From positions 310,001-374,000 of the forward strand of contig JADNRV010000018.1 in the NCBI GenBank assembly GCA_015499995.1: 64,000 bases of DNA. The letters are read 5' to 3'. Source of the stretch: Flammula alnicola. Its lineage: Eukaryota; Basidiomycota; Agaricomycetes; Agaricales; Strophariaceae. Position numbers and translations under genes: made by a program. This document shows, in pieces, positions 11,123-21,319 of this stretch. The notes beneath the pieces were generated by a model. It did no database searches and was not told the origin of the DNA. It saw nothing but the letters and a program-made list of their open reading frames with translations. The first letter of the stretch is position 1, and each line of letters begins with the position of its first letter.

Positions 11123-13404
11123 CTATGTATTTCCCGAGGCCCTTGTAAGAACTGCGTCGACATCAGCATATCTCGGTACAAGCTTGCACTGGAATGGAGC
11201 AGGCCCACTGTCCCATTTTGAACCGTAAGTTTATCAAGACGTTGATAATGCGCGTTACACTCACACGACCACGCCAGCGTCAATCACATCCGTCAAGGAC
11301 GGTGTTATCTCGTTTCCTTGAGCATCGCGAGCTGTTTCAATGTTGAACGCCCACAGGAGGACAGCAAAATCAATGAAAAGTGATTGGCTAGCAAAGGCTA
11401 CTCCAACGCAGGTACTGCCGGGGATCATTAGTATATATTAATTAATGAGGAAGAGGAAGGGACTCACCGTCTTCCAAAACCAAATGAGGTATGACCCAGA
11501 GAATGCATATCCGGAGGTGAGATATCAACGCTTCCTGTATCGTCCAAATGGCGCTCTGGTCGAAAGTCCTCCGGATCGGAATAAACTTGAGGATCTCTAA
11601 ATAAATTTATGTCCTAGAAATCAAAGGATTCGAGGTGGTAGAGTCACGAATTGTACCTATCAATGGCCCTAAATGATGATGAAAATGAAGTAACCACGGA
11701 GCAAAAGGCCGCCCACGTACCATATGTTTGAAATCACCGTTGCGCCTGTGGAGACGTAAGTAAACTGGTATATTGGATACACGCCATATTGTTTCTACTT
11801 GCCTTTCGGAATGAAATATCCATCATACCAGTCATCCTGTAAATACATTGCATGCATCACATCGTAGAACGTAGAGCAAGCAATCTGACAAACTTACCTG
11901 CGCCGCCCTTCTGGGTATTCCTAAATATGCAGAAGAGGATTATTGGATGGTCGGTACGGAATGTGAGTAGACCCACCCATCGGACCAGCTGGCCTCCAGC
12001 GGAGTAGTTCTTTCACTAGAGCCCGTATGTATGGCAAATTTGGTCTATCAGAAAAAGAAGGCAGTCTATCACGACCGACAACTCTGTCTATCTCAGCCTG
12101 AGCCTTGCGCATGATCTCTGGATAGTGAATCATTGCAATGAAGAAATTTGCCACAGATGCCGTCGTCGTCTCCGCACCTGCCGAGCTGTACGAGTGTTGG
12201 AAGTAGCGTGGAAAGAAAGTGCGGAACACATACAACATGATACCAGCTAGCCATGCTGCCTCTTTTAAAGAGAGTTTATTCTTGTCTTCTGTTTCTATTA
12301 AGGAACTGACGAATGAGTTCCGAGCAGTTCCGTCTTTCTGTAGAGATAGAATACATTGAACATTGCTCATCTGCGAGGTAGCATGAACCATGAAGAAACT
12401 GACCATTTGCTTTCCGACGTCCTTGTAAAATCCTTCAAACATCTCAGACTCACGGACATGCCAATCGAGCGCATCGCGCTTCCATTTTGCTATCCAAGCA
12501 GGTAGATAATTCATTATAGGAAACATATCAACCATGCTTGTGCCCGGAATGCAAGCGTTAGCCAAGCGGGCAGTATGTGCGTGAATGCGTTTGACCAGAG
12601 GAAGATGGTCATCAGTTATCCTTGGCCAGCCATAGGTCGCTGTCAGAATATTTGACGAGGTTGACCTAAATGTGAAAGAAATTACATGGTAGGAACGTTC
12701 ATGAAATCGATATCGCGCACCTCTTAACAATCTCTTCCCATGAATAGGGTCTTGTAAAAGTTCGTAAGCTAGACGAACGGCCTCGGCCTCTTGTAGAGGC
12801 TGAAATTGCTCTGACGCATGCGGACCGAACGTGACGTGCGACGCCCGCCTCATACGGCGGAATCTTAAGTCAAAGTCATCAGACGAACCAGGGAGAAATA
12901 CACCGCGACCTACAAGTCACCATAAGAGATAAAGGAAAGCATGATTCCATTACAGAGAAGGTCCCAGCCATAATAAATCGAGGGCGATGGCTGTAAATGA
13001 GGCTTCGCCGTTCTAAAACTCCGTTAAGATATGCCTCGAAGTGTGGCTACAAACTCACCGAGCAATTCAAAACTGGATTTGTGGTCATTCAACACAATGA
13101 CAGGATGGCCAGCAGCAACAAAAGACACCACTGGTCCTGGAAAGCGCGTTTAGATACATTACGGATCGGATTATCCCAAAGTTAAATACGAACCGTATTG
13201 CTTTGCAAGTTCAGCAAACCGAATCCAGGGGAGCTCGGTGGGCATTTGGAATATGTTTCCCAGCAGCGGGAGACCACGAGGACCTGGGGGCATTTTCCGG
13301 CGCAGAAGGTGTGCTCGAATGATAGAAGTCAATATCCAAGTCAGGACAAGCAAGGCAAAATGAGACGAGTTTAAGGAAGCAGCGCGAAGCAGAAATGTAG
13401 ACAT
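11123..13404 (-). CDS. Cytochrome P450 monooxygenase (second of three)
   Basis: Minus-strand gene starting MSTFLLRAAS at 13404 (13428 is TTG). It has a membrane anchor, the hinge MPPGPRGLPLLGN, I-helix FSAGAETTTASV, ExxR in LVKELLRWRPAGP, PERH, and the heme loop FGFGRRTCVGVAFA. The C-terminus ends at VPRYADVDAVLTRASGNT. It resembles the CYP64/O-methylsterigmatocystin-oxidoreductase-like group expanded in Agaricomycetes. Two splice oddities are visible: the intron 11746-11802 has a GC donor (AAAG|GCAAGT on the minus strand), and the exon at 11657-11668 is only 12 bases, encoding parts of W-A-I-D-R. All parts read in frame with no frameshift. It is divergently oriented to the third P450, with about 630 bases between them, and probably belongs to the same terpenoid cluster. 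Confidence 0.88.
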
Positions 13405-14036
13405 GGTGGAGGAAGCACAGTGCTGCAATATGCCAGTCTGTTCGGAGCGCTAAAATCTACAGAAGGACAAAAAGACAAGAAATGAGATTCAAGTACAGTG
13501 TGTAGGATCTGACTTACATATGCACGAGAAAGGATATGGCTTGAATGGACTTTTCCACAAGGAAGACATGATAATGACAGGAATTCTGAGTAGATTTCGA
13601 TGGCGAATGCATTGACAAAGGGGGCACCGTCGGGCTCGGAAGAAGGGATCAAGTTGGTCAAGATCTGAGTGCTATTCTTAAAGGATATTCCCACGGTTGT
13701 GCCACATTTTTGACAGCAAATCCAAGGCACACTTGCGAAGTTGCGAACATCCGAAGATAGCGCCTGCTCACTAACTTTCCCTTTGGCCGTGGAACCCGAG
13801 TTACTTAAAGATGGGCGTTTGGCTGCATTCCCAACGACGCCACCATCGTTATCTAGATGTAAGCATGACCATCTCGTCCAGGGCATTCTTGCCTTGTCAG
13901 TATACAGATACTTACCGGTACTGTAAGCATGGCAGAATCCTCACCGCAATAGTTTTGATATATAGGGTCATGGGAGCTGAAATGCTACCTCGTAGCTCAG
14001 TTAGAGGCTCAGCATCCAGTAAATTGCCCGCCCCCA
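13405..14036. other. Divergent promoter region between two P450 genes
   Basis: About 630 bases separating the second P450 (minus) from the third (plus). Open frames on both strands here do not resemble any protein family. It likely holds a shared or back-to-back promoter; no binding site could be named. Confidence 0.45.
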
Positions 14037-16259
14037 ATGTGGAAGATATTTGTCGCCTTTCTTGCTCTCATCTTGCCGCCAGCCTTCGACCGAGAAGAAA
14101 GAGACAACTACCTCCAGGTCCAAAGGGGGTGTTTCTTCTGGGCAATTTGTTTGATGTGCCAAGCGATGAAAGCGTCCCCTGGAAAGTCTACGCCGATTGG
14201 GGAAAGAAATACGGTGAGTCGAGTCCTCGACTGAACTTGTCAAAGGACGTCTGGAATGACAAGTCAAACAAACTGCACAGGCGACATCATATACTTCAGG
14301 GTCTTGCAGAAATCGGTCGTCGTGATAAATTCTGCAAAGATTGCTCACGAACTCTTGGAAAAGAGAAGTGCGATCTATTCTTGTCGACCTCACGTACCCA
14401 TGGCTGGTGATGTGTAAGCCTTTATTCCTCGAGCATGATGCGTCCAACTACTAATAGCAGTATAATACACAGGATAGGTTGGAATTGGGCGCTGCCTCTC
14501 GTTCCATATGGTGAAACCTTTAGGCGCCATCGCAAGTATTTACAGCAATACTTCGCAAATAACCGTCTCCCAGACTACTATCGCATTCAACGAAAGGAAG
14601 CACATCGTATGATTAACGATATCTTGGACGATCCTGACAATTACAAGTCCCACATTGAGCGGTAAGCCTTTTTGGGAATAGTAGCTATTCTAATTTTCAT
14701 TATTGCTCTGTGTATCTGCAGTATGGCTGGAGCTATCATTATGGAGATCGTGTTCGGCCATGAAGTCAAGTCTATAGACGACAGATTTCTCCAAATTGCG
14801 TCCAAGGGAGGACGTACAATTGCTGCTGCAGGTGCCGTTGGAGCCCATATCGTTGATCTAATTCCTCCCCGTGCGTTTATCTAGTTTTTTTTTTTACCAT
14901 TCTTCCATTCTTTATTGACAACCATCCTCTCAACAAGTGCGCTTCCTCCCTGACTGGCTTCCAGGAACTGGATTTAAGCGCCTACCTCCTGGAACCCGCG
15001 AGGCCCTAGCAGCCATGCGGGAAGTACCATTTAACAATGTGAAGGAAGAGATGGTCAGTGTCTACAGCAAGAAGGGATTGCATTGGTGCTGAATATCTGA
15101 AAGGCAGCAGGAACGGCTCGTCCTTGCTATATTGCTGATCTACTTGAAGACACAAAGCACCAAGACGAAGCTGGAGTTAGAGATACAGGTGCAAACGTGT
15201 ACTCGGGTAAGTTCAACACACATCCAGATTATTTGAGTAACATCTAATATCCGCATGCATACTAGCTGGCTTTGATACGGTATGTTCTGGGTTTCGAATC
15301 CAGCCTCTGTGCAGCATTGATTGACTCTCACCAAGACCCTTTCGTCTCTTATGACTGCGGTGATTGCGCTGGTGATCGATCCTGTGATCCAGGCCAGGGC
15401 CCAAGCGGAGCTTGATACTGTTGTTGGAAAAAATCGTTTCCCTGACTTTGACGACCGTCAGAGATTGCCATATATCCAGTGTATCATCAGCGAAGCTTTC
15501 CGGTAAGACGCCATCTCGCGTTGCCTACTTATGTTCTAAAGACGGACTTTTTCACGTCAAAAGATGGGGAGCAACAACTCCAGTAGGTGGGTGGCCTTAC
15601 GCATGCCTGTAAGGTTTTTTACATTAGTTGACGGTGCTATTGGAGGCGTACCACATCGCGTGACACAAGATGATGTTTATGATGGGTACTTTATCCCTGG
15701 AGGAACAACTGTAATCGCGAACGCATGGTAAGTTTAAGAAATCTCCCGCACCTTACATGCTCACGCCTGTTTAGGGCCATGTTGCACAATCCCGAAGTTT
15801 ACCCAGAACCGGAGACCTTCAATCCCGACCGATTTCTGGCTGGTGAGGGGCGCACTCCACAACCAGACCCGAGGGCATGTGGTGCCTTTGGCTTTGGAAG
15901 GAGGTAGGCTACTTACAAAGGCGTGCGTTTTGGATCTGTTGCTCAACGACCTTTTACTTCGGATGTAGAGAATGTCCTGGTCAAGATATCGCAGAAAACA
16001 CCATCTGGATTGCGATCGTTTCCTTGTTTTACGCCTTCAAAATAACGCCAGCGGTTGATGAGGATGGGAAAGAAATACCCATTGACTGCACTCATTCGGA
16101 GCACAGTGTTCGGTGAGTTCCTGCTTCGCCTTTAAGCGTTTATGGAATCCCATATTGACTGGCGATTTTACCCTCAATAGCCACCCGAAGCCATTCAAAT
16201 GTACTATAAAACCGAGGAGGGATAATTCTATTACTCTAATTAGGCAGTCCCAAGAGTAG
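14037..16259 (+). CDS. Cytochrome P450 monooxygenase (third of three), one frameshift near the N-terminus
   Basis: The first exon encodes a hydrophobic anchor MWKIFVAFLALILPPAF and, in another frame, RPRRKRQLPPGPKGVFLLGN; one extra T at the TT of 14085-14086 joins them. All later exons connect in frame: ...YGETFRRHRKYLQQYF, I-helix AGFDTTLSSLM (made by joining the short exon ending near 15280 to the exon from 15338), ExxR near SEAFR with TPVGVPHRVTQDD following, the meander NPDRFL, the heme loop FGFGRRECPGQDIAE across an intron near 15903-15968, and a final exon to TAG at 16257. Length and motif order are those of a normal microsomal P450. It shares the family look of the second P450 and faces away from it. 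Either active with a consensus error at 14085, or recently inactivated. Confidence 0.82.
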
Positions 16260-16585
16260 AGAATGTAGTACTCTTACCTTTATCTCCAGCGTGGTCCCCG
16301 CAATCGAAGCTCGCCATTTCATTCCCCGTTCTTTTAGAGCATGTGAACAGGTTTAGCGTTTCAGATGTCGACATTGATATTGAGATTCCTTCAGAGGGTC
16401 GTATAGAGATTTAACAAACGCTAATCACTGCCGGTAATTCTCGAGCCAATATGCAATAGACAGCTCAACCCTGTAGACGATGAAGACCGCGAAACGTAGA
16501 AGACTCTGGCCGTGAGGACAAAAGATTGACCAAGCTATCCAGACGGCAACCGATATCCGCCTGCACGACTCTGCGGAGGATAGAA

Positions 16586-17620
16586 TTAGAATATATATTC
16601 ACCTGAATCGGTAGCATCCCACCTTTCAAAGTAGAGCTCGCGCTCAAGGTAGTTGCATCGTTCTTGCAGTGCCGCAAATGCAGCCTGTAGTGAGGCATAG
16701 CTATAGTTAGCTAGCTGATGCCGTTCTTGTACGACAGTGCTTGTATTTCGAGCAGGTCGATATGCACCAACGTCCGTGTGGACGAAGGTCATTTCGGTGC
16801 TTAACTCAGGACCCATGGCTACGTTACGACTCTGAGCGACAGTTAGGGTGTCTATGAGTATAAATTTGACAGAAATTCAGCAATTAATACCTGTTGCAGT
16901 TCTGGAGGGTCTGATCTCTGTCGTTTGAGCCTCGAGTGAGAATGCGTTTCCTGAAAAAGGACGGTTAGATTTTCATGGTGAGGTGACCAGTCTTCTATAA
17001 GCTAATCTGACAGTGCTTGTATTTTGAGCAGGTCGATATTCCGGGGTCGTAGGTCGCGCCAAGCTCGCGGTATCAAATTTAGGGCGCATGGTTACGCTAT
17101 GATTCTGAGTGACAATTAGGGTGTCTATGAGTATAAATTTGACACAGAGACTGAGAAATTCAGCAATCAATACCTGTTGTGGACGGTCTGATCTCTGGCG
17201 TTTGAGTTTTGAGTGAGAGCGATATTCCTGGAGACGAATGGTCAGATTCTCACGAAGCTACCAGTCTTCTCGGTTAATGTCTGGCATGATGACAGAAAAA
17301 TCCAGGTGATCGACGAGGGATTTCGAGAGGAAGACACATGAGTATATGCGCTTTGAACTGGAAGATTACCTCAGGCTCTTCTTTAACACAGGTGCCTTCA
17401 AGACGAGAACTCTCTGAATTGATTAGTTGACATGAAAATCGCGCATATAAGTAGGCTAATTTCGGAGTGGGAACATACTGCCAGTATCCTGCGTTCCTGT
17501 CACTGGCTTCAAGTTGAAACGCTTTCGGTGGGTGCGAATGGTAGTCAAGCTCATAAGAGCACCTTTGCAGATGGGACAAGGGCATGGTTTACGCGGTCCT
17601 ATTACTGGAACACGTTTAAG
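16586..17620 (-). CDS. Unrecognised gene with zinc-finger-like motif and an internal exon duplication
   Basis: Minus-strand chain of short exons with credible GT-AG introns. The upstream part has CPCPICKGALMSLTTIRTHR near 17600-17530, a C-x-C-x2-C...H pattern like the small zinc fingers found in many Agaricomycete proteins, some from transposon-derived families. Further down, two related exon pairs occur: one encodes LKRQRSDRPQQ then MRPKFDTASL...EYRPAQNTSTV, the other LKRQRSDPPELQQ then MGPELSTE...YRPARNTSTV. The last exon (LQAAFAALQERCNYLERELY) looks like a short coiled coil. I do not recognise a function. Start and stop are uncertain, and some joins need better evidence. It may be a real small regulator-like gene or a decaying one. 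Confidence 0.4.
16733..17270. repeat. Diverged direct tandem duplication, about 275-bp period
   Basis: Two units start at about 16733 (ACAGTGCTTGTATTTCGAGC) and 17009 (ACAGTGCTTGTATTTTGAGC). Each continues through similar blocks: GAGCAGGTCGATAT, a run ending in AGGGTGTCTATGAGTATAAA, and TCTGATCTCTG followed by CGTTTGAG. The unit contains an exon-intron-exon block of the minus-strand gene described above, so this is an exon-pair duplication. Divergence and small indels show it is not recent. Confidence 0.75.
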
Positions 17621-18011
17621 CATCGGGAACGACGAGATTTTAATTGCAGGAAGTTAAGACCACCAACGTTGCGCGTACTGTTCAGGAGAAGGACCAAGTT
17701 TTTCGGCATAAATCGTTGTTTGTCCCGGAGGCTAACGCCAGATGACAACAAATAGACCGGAATCACGGCAGACAGCTGCATCACCCCAATTGCGACATAC
17801 AACTCGAACAGTGTCGAGTACGCACTAGTCCTCGAGAGTGGCTTCTGCCTTTGCACCATCAGCCCAAACGACGGGCTTTCATGACATCCAATCGACTTCT
17901 GTAAGCGTATTATTAATTGTACCATTGAAAATAGTCATTTTCAATGCAACTTACAGGCCACGAACCGCCGAATCTTTGCTTTAAGTCGGAAGTCCAGCTT
18001 GAAAGAATATA

Positions 18012-19818
18012 ATGCCATCTCAAGTTCCTACAGTCAATGACCTTCGGGTAAGTAGGTTCAGGAGCAATCCTTCTACGTATACTAATTTCAGCCATAGGTC
18101 AAGCTTTGCTATATCTGCAGGGAAGAAGAACGCGCTGAAGATCGTGAGCAACGCCTCGCCGTAATTCTTTCAGCGAATGTGCTAATTTAATTCTAGCGCA
18201 AGAGGATCCTCCAAGAGCATGGACGCACCCGTGTAACTGCACCCTAATTGCCCACGAACAATGTCTGCTCAAGTGGATACAGACCTCGCAGGGAAACGCT
18301 TCGCGAGCGCCAAATGCACTCAAATGTCCCCAATGTGGGACAGCGTACGAGATGGAGAGCGATAATACTATCATTCTGCAGGGATTGGCTCTTGGAAACA
18401 AGGTGCTGCAGAAGCTGGGACGGTACTTTACGGTATTTGCGGCGGCGGCAGCTGTTGGTGTAGTTGGCACGAGTACGTCCGATTCACAGTCTCACCTCGC
18501 GTCGGGTTTCACCAACTGTTCACAGGTGTGTATATCTGCCTAACTGCATATGGTGCTTGGGCGGTGAAGAAATTTATCGGCGATGAGTGGGTCTTTCACT
18601 TGATCATTGCAACCTATGCTCTGACCAAGAACCTTTCAGAATGTTCAATCTCATTCTGACGGAAGACCCAGTGAACTGGCCATGGTCGGCATACATCAAC
18701 CTCCCACTCCTCCCCCTCAGTCTCATCCTGACCCGATTCCGAGAATCACCTAGCTCTATGGTCATCCCACTCCTCCTAGTCTGGCCGCCGTCCACACCCG
18801 TGGGTGACAAGAGCCAGCGTATGCTCGAATACTGGAGCAAGCCACAGAACGCACGCCGTCTGGCCAAGATGGCCTGGCCAACGACACATTATTGGCCCCC
18901 ACCACCCATGGTCTTTGGGCTCATCGTGTTTCCTTTCATCCGCGCGCTATACCAGAAATGTTTCGGGCATCTGTACTTCAAGCTCCTCGGAACGCCGATG
19001 CCTACCCCCAGACGTCTACCACGAGGCGGGCTGCGGTTCGACGAAGGCCCGTTCGTCATCCGAATACGGGCCAATATGGGCCTTGACCAACCTGAAGGGC
19101 AGGGTGGTCAAGACCAGGAACAACAACAGCAGCAGCAGCAGCCAGCAGAACCCGGCGCAGCCGCTGAAGAACCCGCCAACCCCGACCCAAACGCTGCCGC
19201 AGTCGAAGCCGCTGAGCGACTCATCGAGGTCGACACCGCCTCTCTCGGGCGGCGGGTCGGCGGGGCGCTGATCATCCCGGCCATCTCGAGCATGATGGGC
19301 ACGGCCCTGTTCGAGCTGTCGAAGCACTCCAGCGTGCTGCGCTCCTTCTTGGGCATACGTGAACGGGTAAGTGGGAGCTATCCCCTCCCGCCGTGGGGTC
19401 GTTATACTTTGACGTCCTCGGACAAAGCCTGGAACCAACTGAGTCCTTTTCAGCAAGTCAAGGTCGGCGTCCGGCTGATACTGACCGCGTTTTGGGGCGG
19501 GACAAGGACGTGGGTGGATAGCGATCCTGTGTGGTATGTTTTTTTTTTCATTTCTTGCGTTATTTAGATTTGTCGCTAATGGCGGTCTGTACAGGTGGAG
19601 GAATAGCGTTGGTTTTGCCTTGTTCGTCGCTGTATGTATAATTTCTTTTTCGAATTGCGCAAAAAATAAAACATTGTCTTCCAGGCGAAGGATTGCATCC
19701 AGCTGCTGCATCTATGGCTCGCCAAACGCGAATTAGAACCAGGCGTGTTAAGGATAAGGATTTCAAGGGCGTGGACATCCGAGAACTCGACTTGCTACCA
19801 TCCTTCTTCAGGCCATGA
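18012..19818 (+). CDS. RING-CH (MARCH-type) membrane E3 ubiquitin ligase-like protein
   Basis: Exons 18012-18047, 18098-18143, 18203-18472, 18526-18586, 18640-19533, 19595-19631 and 19685 onward. The N-terminus carries an RING-CH finger: LCYICREEE, then HPCNCTLIAHEQCLLKWIQT and LKCPQCGTAYE, i.e. the C4HC3 pattern. Hydrophobic segments follow (YFTVFAAAAAVGVVGT, LVWPP..., MVFGLIVFPFIRALY, SVGFALFVA), so it should sit in a membrane and pass ubiquitin to membrane proteins. A low-complexity stretch with a CAG/CAA glutamine run lies at about 19120-19142. The expected C-terminus (KDKDFKGVDIRELDLLPSFF) is out of frame unless one A is added near 19737; without it the frame runs on to about 19867. Apart from that the gene is intact. 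Confidence 0.85.
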
Positions 19819-20102
19819 GGTGCTTTCGTTAAACTTGTCAGACATTTGGAACGTTACGTTGTATTAGACTCATTCATGTACACGCATATAATTTCATTTC
19901 AACTCAGATCATCCGCAATTTAAGGAGAACAATAAGCCGATGAACGGCACATATGCATATATTGAAGGAGTATTAGGCCGTATGTACAACGAAAGAACAT
20001 TTTAGAAGCAATAACGTCATGGATGAAACGAACTCAGGGCATCAATTGCGCTGGATCAAAAAAATTGCAAGAAAAGGAAACATAAAATGAAAGAAAAGTG
20101 AC

Positions 20103-21093
20103 TCAATGATCATAGGGCGGGGTTCGAGCCCGGTCTTTTTCTCTATCATCCTCTTTCTTAATTTCTTCGACTGGAGGAGGGGTCTTTGCGCGGTCGCGGT
20201 CCCTATCGTCTCTCCTGCGATCGGGGGATGGGCTTCTCTTCCTCTCCGGCGAACGGCTACGCCTTCTCCTGTCACGATCGTCCCTGTCTCCATTCCTGTC
20301 CCTGTCGCGGTCTTCTCTCTCAGGGCGGCGGCGAGGGCTGCGAGAGCGTTCACGGTCCCTGCTGGAGCGATTAGGAGGAGGGGTGTACGCCTGTCGTAAC
20401 GCCAGACCGAGGATGGAGGATTCTTGGCCCACTGTGATAGTGTCAGGAAAAATCATTTTACAAAAAGTATTTACGATTTACCTGGATGCTTAGGCGGGAT
20501 CCTTCGAAGTATCTTCCATGCCTATAAATGGACGAAGGAATGTGAGATTGAATAAGAGAATACAGATCGATACGTACATATCATAGTAAGCGTCTTCAGC
20601 ATCGCGAGTGCTTCTGAATTCCACAAATGCATAGCTACGAGGTGTTCGAGGTTCGTTGAGCGTTCGTGTTCTCTCGGGTGACAAAAATCGCGGCAAGGAC
20701 TATATCGAGCGACGACGCATTGCAAGGGCAAAGAGATAGCCGAAGTTCGAAGATCGACGGCTCGCTGGATTTAACGGGCGTTGCAGAGCTGGCCTCATGG
20801 GCGAGGACGTTCGACACGGTTCAATTCGACCCCAACGATTTTTCGACTTCGACTAGCACGGCAAAAAGGCAAGAAATTTAGGTAGGTAGATAGATACTTA
20901 CGGGTTGTGGCTGGCGTGTGGGTTGCGCGGTGCTGGGACGTCGCAGCGAACTAACTGGCCAAATCTAATGAAACATTTGAGTCAACGCGAAATAAAGGTC
21001 GCGTATGTAAAAATACTACCTTTCAAACTCATATGCGAGGTCGCGGGCACGAGTGGCAGGGTGAAACCCACTAACAAAGAGGATTCGAGGCAT
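20103..21093 (-). CDS. SR-type RNA-binding protein (one RRM plus RS domain)
   Basis: Starts MPRILFVSGFHPATRARDLA at 21093. The RRM is encoded over several exons: RNP2-like ILFVSGF, then FGQLVRCDVPAPRNP, then RNP1-like YAFVEFRSTRDAEDAYYDM after a long intron (about 20640-20900), then HGRYFEGSRLSIQ. The last exon gives WAKNPPSSVW and an arginine/serine/aspartate-rich tail (RDRERSRSPRRRPERED...) ending PPYDH at 20103. This is the layout of SR splicing factors that bind exonic enhancers and contact the spliceosome through the RS tail in the nucleus. In the last exon the frame linking SSVWRYDRR to the RS tail is off by one; an extra base in the GGGG run at 20380-20383 (CCCC on the coding strand) repairs it. 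The RS repeats make a gene error or alignment slip plausible. Confidence 0.82.
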
Positions 21094-21319
21094 TTTCTAG
21101 TTGGTCGCTGTATGGAGGAAAGACTAAAGCGTGTTCAGCATGTAAAAATGGGGACCTTTGTTTGGATTTGCTTGGCTTGTGGCAAGTCACACCCTGCAAC
21201 TTTTTGGATGGCAACAATTCATTCGCTTCATAGTCCGGAACAGCGTCCAGGTCAGTTTATGTTGCCTTGGAGTGGAATGTGATGCTGATTATATTACTAG
21301 ATGACACCCTAGCTACTCT

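Noticed and set aside
18099..18470. Minus-strand frame of 123 codons
   Set aside because: Shadow of the RING-CH gene, which has clear cysteine motifs on the plus strand.
19120..19142. CAG/CAA run as a possible expandable repeat of interest
   Set aside because: Short, interrupted glutamine tract common in fungal proteins.
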